From the NCBI RefSeq assembly GCF_000421265.1, contig NZ_ATWN01000011.1, positions 124,001 to 188,000 on the forward strand: DNA of 64,000 nucleotides, written 5' to 3'. Shown piece by piece: positions 51,340-64,000 of this stretch. The notes beneath the pieces are model-generated. The model had not been told where the DNA came from, made no database searches, and saw only the letters and a list, made by a program, of their open reading frames with translations. The stretch is from Thalassospira lucentensis MCCC 1A00383 = DSM 14000. GTDB lineage: Bacteria; Pseudomonadota; Alphaproteobacteria; Rhodospirillales; Thalassospiraceae. Every line of letters begins with the position of its first letter. Position 1 is the stretch's first letter. Made by a program: the position numbers and the translations under genes.

Positions 51340-52638
51340 ATGTCCGTAAAGGCACCAATTTCGGCCGACCTGATTGCCGAGCAAAATGATGCCGAAATTT
51401 CTGCACTCGAAAGCGATTATACCGCGCTTGGTGCGCAGCTTTCGCGCCGCGGAATCGATATTGACGTCTTGACCAAGGCCGCGATGAATTTTGCGGTGGC
51501 CATTCCATCTTGGGGCGTCGGCACCGGGGGCACGCGGTTTGCGCGTTTCCCGGGGATTGGTGAACCACGCAATATTTATGAAAAGCTGGCCGACTGTGCG
51601 GTTATTCAGCAACTGGGTCGGGCAACGCCGACCGTGTCACTCCATATCCCGTGGGACAAGGTCGACGAACTTTCAGAACTGCGTGAAGCGGCATCGGGAT
51701 ACGGGCTTGGTTTTGATGCGATGAATTCCAATACGTTTCAGGATCAGGACGCTCAGAGCCAATCCTATAAGTTCGGCAGTCTTAGCCATAGTGATGCCGC
51801 CGTGCGCGAACAAGCAGTTGCCCATAATCTTGAATGCATTGAAATCGGCCAGAAGCTTGGGTCAAAGGCGCTTACGGTCTGGATCGGAGATGGCACGAAC
51901 TTCCCCGGTCAGCAAAGCTTCACCCGTAGTTTTGAACGATACCTTAGTGCAATGAAATCGGTATATGCCGGGGTGCCCGATGACTGGAAACTGTTCATTG
52001 AACACAAAATCTTTGAGCCGGCCTTCTATTCAACCGTGATTCAGGATTGGGGCAGCAACTATCTGGCGGCGACCGAACTGGGTCCCAAAGCATCCTGCCT
52101 TGTTGATCTCGGCCATCATGCACCAAATGTGAATATTGAAATGATTGTCGCGCGCCTGTTCCAGTTTGGAAAGCTGGGCGGGTTCCATTTCAATGACAGC
52201 AAGTATGGCGATGATGATCTTGATAGCGGATCAATCAATCCCTATCAGCTTTTCCTCGTCTTTAACGAACTGGTCGATGCTGAACGCCATGCCCCGGAAA
52301 AGTTTGATCCGGCTTATATGCTTGATCAATCGCACAATGTGACCGATCCGATTGAAAGTCTGATTTCCAGCGCGATAGAAGTTCAGCGTGCTTATGTACA
52401 GGCATTGCTGGTCGACCATTCTGCATTGGCAGGGTATCAGGACGAGAATGATGTAATGATGGCCAATCGAACATTGAAGTCAGCCTACAACACCGACGTC
52501 TCGCCGATCCTTGCCATGGCGCGCCAGAAAGCCGGTGGCGCAATTGATCCGATTGTTGCCTTTCGCAAGGCAGGCTATCGCGATGCTGTCGGCAAACAAC
52601 GCCCGGCAAGCAAAGGAAGCGGAGGCGGGATCGTCTAA
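51340..52638 (+). CDS. rhaI: L-rhamnose isomerase (Rhizobium/Pseudomonas type)
   Basis: TIM-barrel, metal-dependent isomerase of 432 residues converting rhamnose to rhamnulose. The family segments are ALTVWIGDGTNFPGQQSF near 185-202, LFIEHKIFEPAFYSTVIQDWG with the catalytic Glu and metal ligands, LVDLGHHAPNVNIE and GGFHFNDSKYGDDDLDSG with further ligands. This is the RhaI type, not enteric RhaA. It lies 44 bases after rhaD and ends in a strong terminator shared with gyrB. Confidence 0.95.
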   Translation: MSVKAPISADLIAEQNDAEISALESDYTALGAQLSRRGIDIDVLTKAAMNFAVAIPSWGVGTGGTRFARFPGIGEPRNIYEKLADCAVIQQLGRATPTVSLHIPWDKVDELSELREAASGYGLGFDAMNSNTFQDQDAQSQSYKFGSLSHSDAAVREQAVAHNLECIEIGQKLGSKALTVWIGDGTNFPGQQSFTRSFERYLSAMKSVYAGVPDDWKLFIEHKIFEPAFYSTVIQDWGSNYLAATELGPKASCLVDLGHHAPNVNIEMIVARLFQFGKLGGFHFNDSKYGDDDLDSGSINPYQLFLVFNELVDAERHAPEKFDPAYMLDQSHNVTDPIESLISSAIEVQRAYVQALLVDHSALAGYQDENDVMMANRTLKSAYNTDVSPILAMARQKAGGAIDPIVAFRKAGYRDAVGKQRPASKGSGGGIV

Positions 52639-52679
52639 TGCTACTAAGCTCTCTATCCCAAGCAATTGGGTTAGCTACC

Positions 52680-52713
52680 AAAAAGGCCGAAGACAGAAGT
52701 CTTCGGCCTTTTT
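52680..52713. terminator. Bidirectional terminator between rhaI and gyrB
   Basis: AAAAAGGCCGAAGAC pairs perfectly with GTCTTCGGCCTTTTT (15 base pairs, loop AGAA). Each strand has T residues after the GC stem, so it can stop both convergent transcripts. Confidence 0.92.
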
Positions 52714-52735
52714 GGATTTTGTTCTTCGTGTGACG

Positions 52736-56373
<3,638 letters not shown>

Positions 56374-56436
56374 CGACGCACCGTCTCTTGGCATGAGGTT
56401 ATTGGCAAGAACAGCCACTGTGTTGTGCGCTTACCG

Positions 56437-57555
56437 TCAAACACGCATCGGCATAAGAACATACAATGCCGAAAGGTCATCGGTATCGCGAAGGATGGTC
56501 GGCGACGATCCGTCCGACATCAGAAGGTTGAGCGTATCGCCCTTGACCTGTTTTGCGATGTCGAGCAAATAGCGCGAGTTAAAGCCGATTTCAATGTCCT
56601 CGGCGTCATAATTGATTTCAAGTTCCTCGGACGCAGTTCCGTGTTCCGGGCTTGATGCCGAAAGGGTCAGGGTCGTGCCCGAAAGGACAACTTTAACCGC
56701 GCGCGATTTTTCAATCGAAATCGCCGAAACACGGTCAACCGCATCGGCAAAGCCTTTGCACTCGATATCAAGCGTTTTGTCATTGCCCGATGGAATGACG
56801 CGCTCGTAATCGGGGAAGGTCCCATCGATCAGTTTAGAGGTCAAAATCGCCTTACCGAAACCAAAACGGATTTTGGTATCAGACATGGCGATATCAACTG
56901 CCTCGCCGGTTTCATCAATCAGTTTACGCAATTCCCCAATGGTTTTGCGTGGAACGATGACACCGGGCATGTTTTCCGCCCCATCAGGAAGCGGTGCCTC
57001 GACACGCGCCAGACGGTGGCCATCGGTCGCAACCGCGCGCAGGATTTTGGTGCCTTCGGCGTCGGTGGCGTGGAAATAAATCCCGTTGAGGTAATAGCGG
57101 GTTTCTTCGGTCGAGATCGCAAATTCCGCACGATCAATCAGGCCGCGCAGTTCCGCAGCAGCCAGACCAAAGCTGACCGGCAGATCGCCACCCGACATGA
57201 CCGGGAAGTCATCGACCGGCAGCACGGCGAGATTAAACTTCGACCGACCGGCCGACAGGGTCAAACGACCTGCGCCCGGCTCAAGCGAGATTTGCACTTG
57301 CGAGCCTTCCGGCAGCTTGCGGACGATTTCATACAGGGTATGTGCGGGCGTGGTCGTCGCGCCAGCTTCGGCAACTTCCGCGATCGTTGTTTCAACGACC
57401 TCAAGGTCCATATCCGTGGCGGTCAGGGAAAGCTGGTCGTTCTCTGCCCGCAGCAAAATATTGGACAGAATCGGAATGGTGTTGCGGCGTTCGACCACAC
57501 TTTGAACATGGGTCAGCGATTTCAACAGAGCCGCGCGTTCGATGGTCAGCTTCAT
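56437..57555 (-). CDS. dnaN: DNA polymerase III beta sliding clamp
   Basis: Clamp subunit of 372 residues, three repeated domains. It starts MKLTIERAALLKSLTHVQSVVERRNTIPILSN and ends DDLSALYVLMPMRV, both diagnostic. The clamp encircles DNA and tethers polymerase III. It follows dnaA after a terminator, with a 320-base gap, and leads recF and gyrB. Confidence 0.98.
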   Translation of the reverse strand: MKLTIERAALLKSLTHVQSVVERRNTIPILSNILLRAENDQLSLTATDMDLEVVETTIAEVAEAGATTTPAHTLYEIVRKLPEGSQVQISLEPGAGRLTLSAGRSKFNLAVLPVDDFPVMSGGDLPVSFGLAAAELRGLIDRAEFAISTEETRYYLNGIYFHATDAEGTKILRAVATDGHRLARVEAPLPDGAENMPGVIVPRKTIGELRKLIDETGEAVDIAMSDTKIRFGFGKAILTSKLIDGTFPDYERVIPSGNDKTLDIECKGFADAVDRVSAISIEKSRAVKVVLSGTTLTLSASSPEHGTASEELEINYDAEDIEIGFNSRYLLDIAKQVKGDTLNLLMSDGSSPTILRDTDDLSALYVLMPMRV

Positions 57556-57878
57556 GCCCGTCCTATCCGTCTGTCAGTATTGGTTTAACAACTTGATTTT
57601 TAATAGGTTTTCTCACCTGACCCCCACCCTTACGGGTGAGGAAGAGGCATTATAACATGCATGTCGGGAAATCGAAGGATTTTTACGGCCTAAACCCAAG
57701 CAAATAAAAGGAGTCGACACCCCAAAAAACACCCAAAACGCGCAAACCAGCGCATACCGCGCGACTCCCGGTTTTCCGCATATAATTCAGGCCGGAAAAC
57801 CCACTGAATTCATTGCATAAAACCCAACAAAAAGGCCGCCTGTTTTTGGCGGCCTTGATGAAAAATATCAATCAGCGA
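57556..57878. other. Gap between dnaA and dnaN
   Basis: This 323-base stretch carries the dnaN promoter region and the dnaA terminator at 57832-57856. I searched by eye for DnaA boxes (TTATCCACA-like) and saw no convincing cluster. A 62-residue minus-strand frame here overlaps the terminator and looks accidental. Confidence 0.5.
57826..57856 (-). terminator. Rho-independent terminator of dnaA
   Basis: AAGGCCGCC pairs perfectly with GGCGGCCTT around a 7-base loop; on the minus strand TTTTTGTT follows. It lies 22 bases beyond the dnaA stop. Confidence 0.9.
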
Positions 57879-59417
57879 TCACCCTTCGAGCATCCGCCGC
57901 AAAAGATCGATGTCTTCTGACAATGACGGATCAGTGGTGTGCAGTTCTTCGATCTTGCGCACCGCATGCATGACGGTCGTGTGATCGCGCCCGCCAAACT
58001 TGCGTCCGATTTCGGGCAGTGAATGGGTTGTCAGCTGCTTGGACAGATACATTGCCACCTGACGCGGGCGCGCAACCGCACGGGCACGGCGGGCCGAATG
58101 CATGTCCGATACCTTAATGTTGAACTGTTCGGCGACGCGCTTCTGGATTTCCTCGATGGAAACCCGGCGCTCGGACGCGCGCAGGACGTCATGCAGGATA
58201 TCCTGCACCATCTCAAGGCTGATCTCACGACCGACAAGCTGGGAATGGGCAATCACGCGGTTAAGTGCGCCTTCAAGCTCACGGACGTTGGCCGTAATTT
58301 TATGGGCCAGAAATTCCATGACGCGCTGGGGCAGCTCAACCGCCTGACGTTCCGCCTTGGATTCGAGAATGCCCAGACGCAGCTCATAAGTGGTGGCATG
58401 GATATCGGCCACAAGTCCCGATCCAAGACGCGAGCGCAGGCGCTCTTCGATATCTTCAAGATCAGATGGTGACTTGTCGGCAGACACAATGATCTGACGC
58501 CCTTGATCAACCAGCGCATTGAAGGTGTGGAAGAATTCTTCCTGGGTCGAGTCCTTGCCCGAGATGAACTGAACATCATCAACCATCAGAACATCGACCG
58601 AGCGGAACTGGTCTTTGAAATCGACGGTATTTTTGTCACGCAACGCGCGGATAAAGCGATACATGAACTTTTCAGCCGACAGGTAGATCACCGTGCGGTG
58701 CGGCTGTGTCCGGCGGATATGCCAGGCAATCGCATGCATCAGGTGGGTTTTACCAAGACCAACCCCACCATACAAAAACAGCGGGTTGAACGGTACAGAC
58801 TCGGCCTCGGCCAAGCGGCGCGCCGCGGCATAGGCAAACTCATTTGGCTTGCCGATGACGAAATTATCAAAGGTGTAGCGCGGATCAAGGGCTGCTGAAA
58901 TGCCATCATCTGACATGCTGGCAATTGCCGTGCGGCCATTTGACTTTTGCGAATGGGCGGGCTGCTGCGCGGTATTGGCCGCACTGCTGGCCCGGGAATT
59001 TTGCGAGTCGCGATAAGACGTATTTTGTGCGGGACGGGTTTCGGTCGCATCAGATGTGCGACGCGCGCCCGCAGCCCCGGCATTGGCCACAGAAACAATG
59101 TTGATTTCGATGAAATGAACATTGGGGTCTTCGGCGTGCCAGAAGGCCTGAATACGGTCCAGATAGTGCTGTGTCACCCAATCACGCATGGCACGAGTCG
59201 GCGCGCCCAACCGGGCCACACCGGCTTCAACACCGATCAGGGCAACAGGCTCAAGCCAATAGCGATACGCCGTTGCGCCAAATTCGGCGCGCAGCTTTTC
59301 ACGAATGACTTGCCATGTTGCTACCGCATGATCGTCTGGTGCTGCCTGCTGCTCACCCGACATCCCCCCACTGGTCTGTCCGAGAGCTGATTGCGTTCCC
59401 CTTGCGGCGTGCTGCAC
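57879..59417 (-). CDS. dnaA: Chromosomal replication initiator protein DnaA
   Basis: AAA+ initiator of 512 residues. Domain I is at about 27-110 (WQVIREKLRAEFGATAYRYWLEPV), followed by a polar linker of about 70 residues. Domain III starts near LDPRYTFDNFVIGKPN with Walker A GGVGLGKTHLMHA, Walker B VDVLMVDDVQFISGK, and a sensor region near RLRSRLGSGLV. The DNA-binding domain ends with RKFGGRDHTTVMHAVRKI. GTG 59417 is used because GGGGAAAGG stands about 8 bases upstream; an ATG at 59363 is the alternative. Confidence 0.96.
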   Translation of the reverse strand: MQHAARGTQSALGQTSGGMSGEQQAAPDDHAVATWQVIREKLRAEFGATAYRYWLEPVALIGVEAGVARLGAPTRAMRDWVTQHYLDRIQAFWHAEDPNVHFIEINIVSVANAGAAGARRTSDATETRPAQNTSYRDSQNSRASSAANTAQQPAHSQKSNGRTAIASMSDDGISAALDPRYTFDNFVIGKPNEFAYAAARRLAEAESVPFNPLFLYGGVGLGKTHLMHAIAWHIRRTQPHRTVIYLSAEKFMYRFIRALRDKNTVDFKDQFRSVDVLMVDDVQFISGKDSTQEEFFHTFNALVDQGRQIIVSADKSPSDLEDIEERLRSRLGSGLVADIHATTYELRLGILESKAERQAVELPQRVMEFLAHKITANVRELEGALNRVIAHSQLVGREISLEMVQDILHDVLRASERRVSIEEIQKRVAEQFNIKVSDMHSARRARAVARPRQVAMYLSKQLTTHSLPEIGRKFGGRDHTTVMHAVRKIEELHTTDPSLSEDIDLLRRMLEG

Positions 59418-59757
59418 TGTTAGAACCTTTCCCCGCTATCCCAATTTCAACACCAACAAGACTGCAAAAGACAAAACAGTACTGCACCGCGTTCATCACG
59501 TTTGTGATCAACACGCTGGTCTTCCGCACTATCCTGGAAGCGTACTCGCGCCTTTTGTTTTTTGGTTCTTCGTCACGGACCGCTTTGCGCGGCCTGCGAA
59601 GTCGCAACACTGTACTGATGCGACCCACATCAGGCAAGGCGATCTTTAACAGAACGTTAAAAGGATTTCGGGACCAAAACGGTCCTTGATTCCTGCGGTT
59701 TTTTGCGCAAGCGGAATCATGGAACAAAAGGTGATTCACCGAAATCCGGGCAGCGAA
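59418..59757. other. dnaA upstream region
   Basis: About 340 bases holding the dnaA promoter. GGACC-AAAAC-GGTCC near 59670 is a short inverted repeat. No set of DnaA boxes or AT-rich unwinding region that would mark an origin was seen. Confidence 0.4.
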
Positions 59758-59782
59758 AAGGCCGCACCAGAGGTGCGGCCTT
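59758..59782 (-). terminator. Rho-independent terminator of rpsT
   Basis: AAGGCCGCACC-AGA-GGTGCGGCCTT is a perfect 11-base-pair stem with a 3-base loop, followed on the minus strand by TTTTCGCT. It is 27 bases after the rpsT stop. Confidence 0.92.
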
Positions 59783-59808
59783 CGACTCGCCATCCCGTAA
59801 GGGATAAA

Positions 59809-60069
59809 TTAAAGCGCTTTAATGCGTGCAGTCAGACGCGAAACCTTGCGAGCAGCGGTGTTCTTATGCAGAACGCCAAGCTGTGCGCCACGCGCCATTT
59901 CCGGCTCAGCGATTTGCATCGCAGCCAGAGCAGCATCTTTGTCGCCAACGTTCAGCGCAGCTTCGACCTTCTTAACGTAGGTACGAATACGGCCGATACG
60001 TGCACCGTTAACGGTGGCACGGGCGGCGTTGCGGCGAATGCGCTTCTTGGCCGATTTATGGTGAGCCAT
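59809..60069 (-). CDS. rpsT: 30S ribosomal protein S20
   Basis: Three-helix, basic 86-residue protein that binds 16S rRNA early in 30S assembly. Start [39 protein letters not shown] and the end [17 protein letters not shown] are typical of S20. The rpsT-dnaA neighbourhood is a common alphaproteobacterial arrangement. It has its own terminator. Confidence 0.98.
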   Translation of the reverse strand: MAHHKSAKKRIRRNAARATVNGARIGRIRTYVKKVEAALNVGDKDAALAAMQIAEPEMARGAQLGVLHKNTAARKVSRLTARIKAL

Positions 60070-60255
60070 TGCGAACCTGTCTCTTCAAACAAATGTTACG
60101 TAATTCGGAGCGCGGCTTATAGCGCCGGGCGCCCCCCTCGTCAACCCCCGATACCGTCCTAGCGCCTCATTTTCTGCGGCTTAGGAGTCTTTGGGGCTGC
60201 AATACAGATATGCAGCCGTGGAATCAGGGGTCAACTTATAACGATCCCGGCACAA

Positions 60256-61032
60256 TCAACGGTGCTTGAAATCAGCTTTTCTCTTTTCCACAAAGGCTTT
60301 CATGCCTTCTGCACGATCTTCAAGCGCGAAGGTCGAATGGAACTCACGCCGTTCGAACATCAGCCCTTCGGTCAGAGTCATTTCATAGGCCTTGTTGACC
60401 GATTCCTTGACCTTCATCGATATCGGCCCCGAGAAGGAGGCGATTTTTTCGGCCAATTGCATGGCTTCATCCATCAGCGAGTCGGCCGGAACGATTCGCG
60501 CCACCAGTCCAGCACGCTCGGCTTCCTCGGCATCCATCATCCGACCGGTCAGGCACATTTCCATGGCCTTGGCTTTGCCAACCGCACGTGTCAGACGCTG
60601 CGTCCCGCCCGCACCGGGAATGGTGCCAATGGTGATTTCCGGCTGACCGAACTTTGCGGTATCGGCCGCCAGCATGATGTCGCACATCATGGCCATTTCG
60701 CAGCCACCGCCCAGCGCGAATCCGGCAACGGCCGCAATGGTCGGCTTGCGACAGCTTGCGACACGGGTCCAGCCTTTGGTGATGAAGTCGTTTTTATAGA
60801 CATCCATATAGTCGTAATCAGCCATTTCCTTAATGTCGGCCCCGGCGGCAAAGGCGCGGTCCGATCCGGTAATGACGATGGCACGGATGTCGTCATCGGA
60901 TTCGAAATCATCAAGTGCAGCCCCAAGATCATCGATCAGTGCCGCACACAGCGCATTCAGCGCCTTGGGACGGTTGAGGGTGATCAGCCCTACATTGCCC
61001 TTTTTCTCCGCGATGATGTTTTCGTATGTCAT
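60256..61032 (-). CDS. Enoyl-CoA hydratase
   Basis: Crotonase-fold enzyme of 258 residues hydrating 2-enoyl-CoA in fatty-acid beta-oxidation. The oxyanion-hole segments are [12 protein letters not shown] (about 59-70) and [20 protein letters not shown] (about 105-124, with one catalytic Glu), and the second Glu lies in [20 protein letters not shown]. Both catalytic glutamates are present, which supports hydratase rather than isomerase activity. The gene lies between mutM and rpsT, an arrangement I recall from many relatives. Confidence 0.93.
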   Translation of the reverse strand: MTYENIIAEKKGNVGLITLNRPKALNALCAALIDDLGAALDDFESDDDIRAIVITGSDRAFAAGADIKEMADYDYMDVYKNDFITKGWTRVASCRKPTIAAVAGFALGGGCEMAMMCDIMLAADTAKFGQPEITIGTIPGAGGTQRLTRAVGKAKAMEMCLTGRMMDAEEAERAGLVARIVPADSLMDEAMQLAEKIASFSGPISMKVKESVNKAYEMTLTEGLMFERREFHSTFALEDRAEGMKAFVEKRKADFKHR

Positions 61033-61255
61033 GCCTTAAGATCCTTTTGTCGCAATCAAGGCCCGCATTTTTCGGGGCCGATTCGCTTGAAGCCATATTT
61101 TGATACTGTTTTACCGATTTTAACGGCAGACCGCAACCGGACGTCTGTATGGATGGGTATATTTCAGGTGGCTCCACAAAGAAACCAGTACACCCTGTCC
61201 CCACTTGCCAAAGCGGGCACACACAGGGCAGAACGATGCGTCGCCTGCGAGGATG

Positions 61256-62095
61256 TTATCGCTGACAGGTCGGGCAGAAGAATGTTGAACGCCCGGCCTG
61301 CACCATGCGTTCGATGGTGCTGTCACATTCCGGCGCGTTGCAACCATCGCCTTCGCGGCCATAAACCCGGAAATTATGCTGAAAATAGCCAAGCTCGCCA
61401 TTGGCCTGACGATGATCCTTCAGACTTGATCCGCCCGCAAGAATAGCATCTTCAAGCACAAGTCTGATTTCACGGTACAGACGGTCGATTTCCGCAAGCT
61501 TGAGGTCCTTTGCCAAACGGTTCGGCGCAATGCCCGACCGGAACAAGGCTTCGCAGACATATATATTGCCGAGCCCCGCCACCAGCTTCTGATCCAGCAA
61601 CACGGTTTTGATCGGGCTGGCGCGCTTGGCGATCCCGGCCGCCAAGACCGCCGAGTTAAACGCATTACCAAGCGGTTCAGGCCCAATGCCCGCCAGCATT
61701 TTGTGACTGGTCACCTCATCAGCGGCAATCAGGGTAATCACCCCAAAGCGCCTTGGATCGGTAAAGCGTACGACCGCACCACCTTGCATAACGAAATCAA
61801 CATGATCGTGTTTTTCAGGTGCAGGCACTGCAACAGTCCGGTCATCATGGATCGTCATGCGTCCGGACATGCCCAGATGGATCAGTAAAACCTGCCCGTC
61901 ATCAAGATAACCCAGAATATATTTCGCCCGACGGGTCAGCTGATCCACCTTGCGCCCGGCCATCCGGTCGACGAAGTTTTCCGGGAAAGGGAACCGCAGA
62001 TTGGGCCGACGTTGCACCACATGGTCAATAACATGGCCTTCCATCACGGGGGTCAGGCCACGGGTAACTGTTTCGACCTCTGGCAATTCGGGCAT
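61256..62095 (-). CDS. mutM: Formamidopyrimidine-DNA glycosylase
   Basis: Base-excision repair enzyme of 279 residues that removes 8-oxoguanine and ring-opened purines. The N-terminal catalytic PELPEVETV (Pro2, Glu3) is present after the initiator Met, as are GRKVDQLTRRAKYILG with the catalytic-core lysine, VAGLGNIYVCEALF, and the zinc finger CNAPECDSTIERMVQAGRSTFFCPTC at the end with all four cysteines. ATG 62095 is required because the catalytic proline must follow Met1. Confidence 0.97.
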   Translation of the reverse strand: MPELPEVETVTRGLTPVMEGHVIDHVVQRRPNLRFPFPENFVDRMAGRKVDQLTRRAKYILGYLDDGQVLLIHLGMSGRMTIHDDRTVAVPAPEKHDHVDFVMQGGAVVRFTDPRRFGVITLIAADEVTSHKMLAGIGPEPLGNAFNSAVLAAGIAKRASPIKTVLLDQKLVAGLGNIYVCEALFRSGIAPNRLAKDLKLAEIDRLYREIRLVLEDAILAGGSSLKDHRQANGELGYFQHNFRVYGREGDGCNAPECDSTIERMVQAGRSTFFCPTCQR

Positions 62096-62165
62096 ATCTG
62101 GCACTCTTGTTAATGAAAGCGTCCCACGTTTTAGACCAAATCGATGCGCAAAATAAGGATCAATT

Positions 62166-63341
62166 TCAATTGCGCGGCGGGGGACCATTCGGTCCGGGTG
62201 GTGGTCCATTCCCCGGTCCGGGACCTTGTCCGCCATCCGGTCCACCTTTGCCGGTTGATGCCGGGCCTTTGCGTGACTGGGCCGGGCCTTCATATGGGGA
62301 AAAGGTCGAGATTCCCGCGGCGTCAAACCCAGTAGGGCATCCATGGGTGACGTAATCGTAATAGATCGCCCGCCCCCGAATGTTCGATTTCCGGTCTGCC
62401 TCAAAGAACAGGCCATAGCAGGCCTGATTGCAATGAAACAGCGCACCATTTTCAGCACCAATCCTGCGTGCTGTGCCATTGGTCAGCAGCAATTGTTCGC
62501 CGCGCAAAGTGCCGGTCATGACATGGCAAATATCGCCGCCATAGTGTTGTGTGCGCGTCGTCTTTATTTCGAAAGGAACCGGAAGACCGACAATATCCAT
62601 ACCCGTTCGATCCTTACGCGCGGTCCAACGGTCCTTGGCAAAGCCACGCGGCGTACCAGACAGGCAGTTCAACACATTCCAGTTTGGTTTGCTTTCGACA
62701 TTATAGAAATACGATCCGCTATCGTCTTTCATGCCGCGACATGCATCCAAAAGCTGTTCAACCGAGTTCGCCGCATCAAACCAGCCAAGGGCTAGGATCG
62801 GGAAACCATCCATGGCATAGCCGACTGGCTTCTTATCGACATCTACCCATTCATTGCCCAGATCATCGATCAGGCATTTCGGCGCAATATGATAGTGATA
62901 ATCATCCCCCCGCCCGGCATGACCGCCACAGGCGTCAAGTTCGCCTGCTTCAAAAGCGCTTGGCCGCTTGCCAGTTTGCTGATTGGCAGGCCCTTGCGTT
63001 GACGGATCAAAAATCGGAACCCCATTAACGGCAACCCCAACCGGACCGGCTTGGGTTGGACTCGGACTGGATGCCAAACGGGGATTAAGGATCACTTCAA
63101 AGTCGAAATCATGGGCCGCGGGGAATTGCTGATTGCTGGCGGTAATGCCTGTCATCACTGGGTGGGAGGGATCGGGCAGACCATTTGCCGAGAAACGAGC
63201 TTTGTCACGTTCGCAGACCAAATGCCATATTTCGTCGGTATAGCATTCTTCATCGCATTTACATGTCTTGATCTCATGCCCATCCACGCTAGGGATCGCC
63301 CACAAAATCAGCCCCATTGCAGCCAGTATATTCTTCATCAA
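62166..63341 (-). CDS. Secreted YHYH-domain protein with Gly/Pro-rich tail
   Basis: A 391-residue exported protein. The signal peptide is MMKNILAAMGLILWAIPSVDG; the mature protein starts with a cysteine-rich stretch CKCDEECYTDEIWHLVC. The YHYH signature appears in GHAGRGDDYHYHIAPKCL near residue 145-162, with GYAMDGFPILA after it. At least eight further cysteines suggest disulfides. The last 35 residues are a low-complexity Gly/Pro/Lys tail (GPASTGKGGPDGGQGPGPG). Domain function is unknown; these proteins often sit in copper or lipoprotein contexts, not seen here. Start could be either of two adjacent ATGs. Confidence 0.8.
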   Translation of the reverse strand: MMKNILAAMGLILWAIPSVDGHEIKTCKCDEECYTDEIWHLVCERDKARFSANGLPDPSHPVMTGITASNQQFPAAHDFDFEVILNPRLASSPSPTQAGPVGVAVNGVPIFDPSTQGPANQQTGKRPSAFEAGELDACGGHAGRGDDYHYHIAPKCLIDDLGNEWVDVDKKPVGYAMDGFPILALGWFDAANSVEQLLDACRGMKDDSGSYFYNVESKPNWNVLNCLSGTPRGFAKDRWTARKDRTGMDIVGLPVPFEIKTTRTQHYGGDICHVMTGTLRGEQLLLTNGTARRIGAENGALFHCNQACYGLFFEADRKSNIRGRAIYYDYVTHGCPTGFDAAGISTFSPYEGPAQSRKGPASTGKGGPDGGQGPGPGNGPPPGPNGPPPRN

Positions 63342-63547
63342 CCCACCCCAAAATCATGCCACCCGTTTGACACGGTAACATGAGGTTTATCGCATCGTCA
63401 TCTTCGACTGGACGCCGCCGGACAAAACCATATGATTGCCGCACCCTTTAACCTGCAGGCACGGCCCATCCGATCCTCCTGCCAAAAATGTTTTGAAACC
63501 GGCTTTGCACCCACCTTTGCGGTTTCGTGATTTTCTGAAAGTCGCCC

Positions 63548-64000
63548 ATGGAATTTGGTTTTGATCTTCTCGCGATCCTGTTCGCCGTCGCCACCCTTGC
63601 CGGGTTTGTCGATTCGATTGCTGGGGGTGGCGGGCTGATTACCATCCCCGCCCTGCTTTGGGCGGGGATATCGCCCGCACAGGCGCTGGCCACCAACAAA
63701 CTGCAAGGAAGCTTTGGCAGCTTTTCCGCATCGTTTAGTTTCATTCGCAAAGGGCATGTTGATCCGCGCGACATGGTGCTGGCGATTGTACTGACCTTTA
63801 CCGGATCGGCATTGGGGACGATCTTGGTTCAGATGCTTGATCCGGGCATACTGATGACGATCCTGCCGGGTCTCTTGATCCTGATTGCGCTTTATTTCCT
63901 GTTCTCCCCACGCGTCGGGGACATAGATGCGCACCAAATGATCAGCAAAGGTGCCTTTGCCTTTACCGCCGGATTTGGCATCGGATTTTACGACGGGTTC
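63548..64000 (+). CDS. TSUP (TauE/SafE) family permease, 3' end beyond the window
   Basis: The first 151 residues of an inner-membrane permease of the TSUP family, earlier called DUF81. The start EFGFDLLAILFAVATLAGFVDSIAGGGGLITIPALL carries the family's DSxAGGGGxIxxP loop, and ATNKLQGSFGSFSASFSFIRKGHV is the next conserved loop. TSUP proteins move sulfite, sulfoacetate or other sulfur or organic anions; the substrate is unknown. The frame stays open at the window edge. Confidence 0.9.
   Translation, partial: MEFGFDLLAILFAVATLAGFVDSIAGGGGLITIPALLWAGISPAQALATNKLQGSFGSFSASFSFIRKGHVDPRDMVLAIVLTFTGSALGTILVQMLDPGILMTILPGLLILIALYFLFSPRVGDIDAHQMISKGAFAFTAGFGIGFYDGF

Noticed and set aside
57683..57871. 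62-residue ORF after dnaA
   Set aside because: It overlaps the dnaA terminator hairpin and has no ribosome site or recognisable sequence.
57556..59757. Replication origin beside dnaA
   Set aside because: dnaA-dnaN and dnaA-rpsT gaps were read for TTATCCACA-like boxes and AT-rich unwinding sequence; only isolated weak matches were seen, and in many alphaproteobacteria the origin is elsewhere.

Overview
The window is chromosomal DNA from an alphaproteobacterium, probably a marine Rhodospirillales member of the Thalassospira type. I infer this from the block mutM / enoyl-CoA hydratase / rpsT / dnaA / dnaN / recF / gyrB, from Rhizobium-type rhamnose genes (rhaRSTPQUK with divergent rhaDI), and from a moderately GC-rich background. 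The genus is an impression from protein similarity and was not searched. No tRNA, rRNA, CRISPR array or intact transposase is visible.

Layout. 1-3937: arginine genes (argF, cut by the window edge, and argD), an ABC-2 permease, recX and an ArsC-like reductase. 4187-8146: lrgAB, a small membrane protein divergent from its MarR-type neighbour, and a Cache-domain chemoreceptor. 8548-12333: truA, argG behind a structured leader, a YgjP-like zinc peptidase and a LysE-type exporter. 12403-17746: a LysR regulator divergent from a tripartite tricarboxylate transporter (TctC-B-A) and an ArgE-like deacylase. 17747-20063: an AT-rich, repeat-laden island in which three decayed 3' ends of an HlyD-type secretion adaptor gene each sit directly in front of a different small membrane or exported protein, and in which the 3' end of the neighbouring penicillin-binding-protein gene is duplicated. 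20067-24162: a class A penicillin-binding protein and a second homologue that has lost its catalytic residues in both enzyme domains. 24510-25712: a creatinase. 25837-33726: a dehydrogenase remnant, an SMP-30 lactonase with a complete sugar ABC importer, and a divergent cytoplasmic two-component system. 33797-41245: an eight-gene overlapping operon (Nudix, PhoU-kinase fusion, ATP-grasp, HprK-related kinase, SixA-Nudix fusion, histidine phosphatase, metallophosphatase, amphi-Trp protein). 41736-52638: rhamnose uptake and catabolism. 52736-62095: gyrB, recF, dnaN, dnaA, rpsT, enoyl-CoA hydratase, mutM. 62166-64000: a secreted YHYH-domain protein and the start of a TSUP-family permease.

The strongest candidate for a little-described system is the operon at 33797-41245. 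It matches what I recall as the 'GAK' system (ATP-grasp, Amphi-Trp, HprK-related Kinase), whose biochemistry is unknown as far as I know. Here it carries unusual partners: a PhoU-like/phosphotransferase fusion, a SixA/Nudix fusion and two further phosphatases. The mix of phosphotransferases, an ATP-grasp enzyme and phosphate-removing enzymes suggests a phosphorylated metabolite or peptide cycle. The pseudo-penicillin-binding protein and the hlyD-tail cassettes are the next most interesting.
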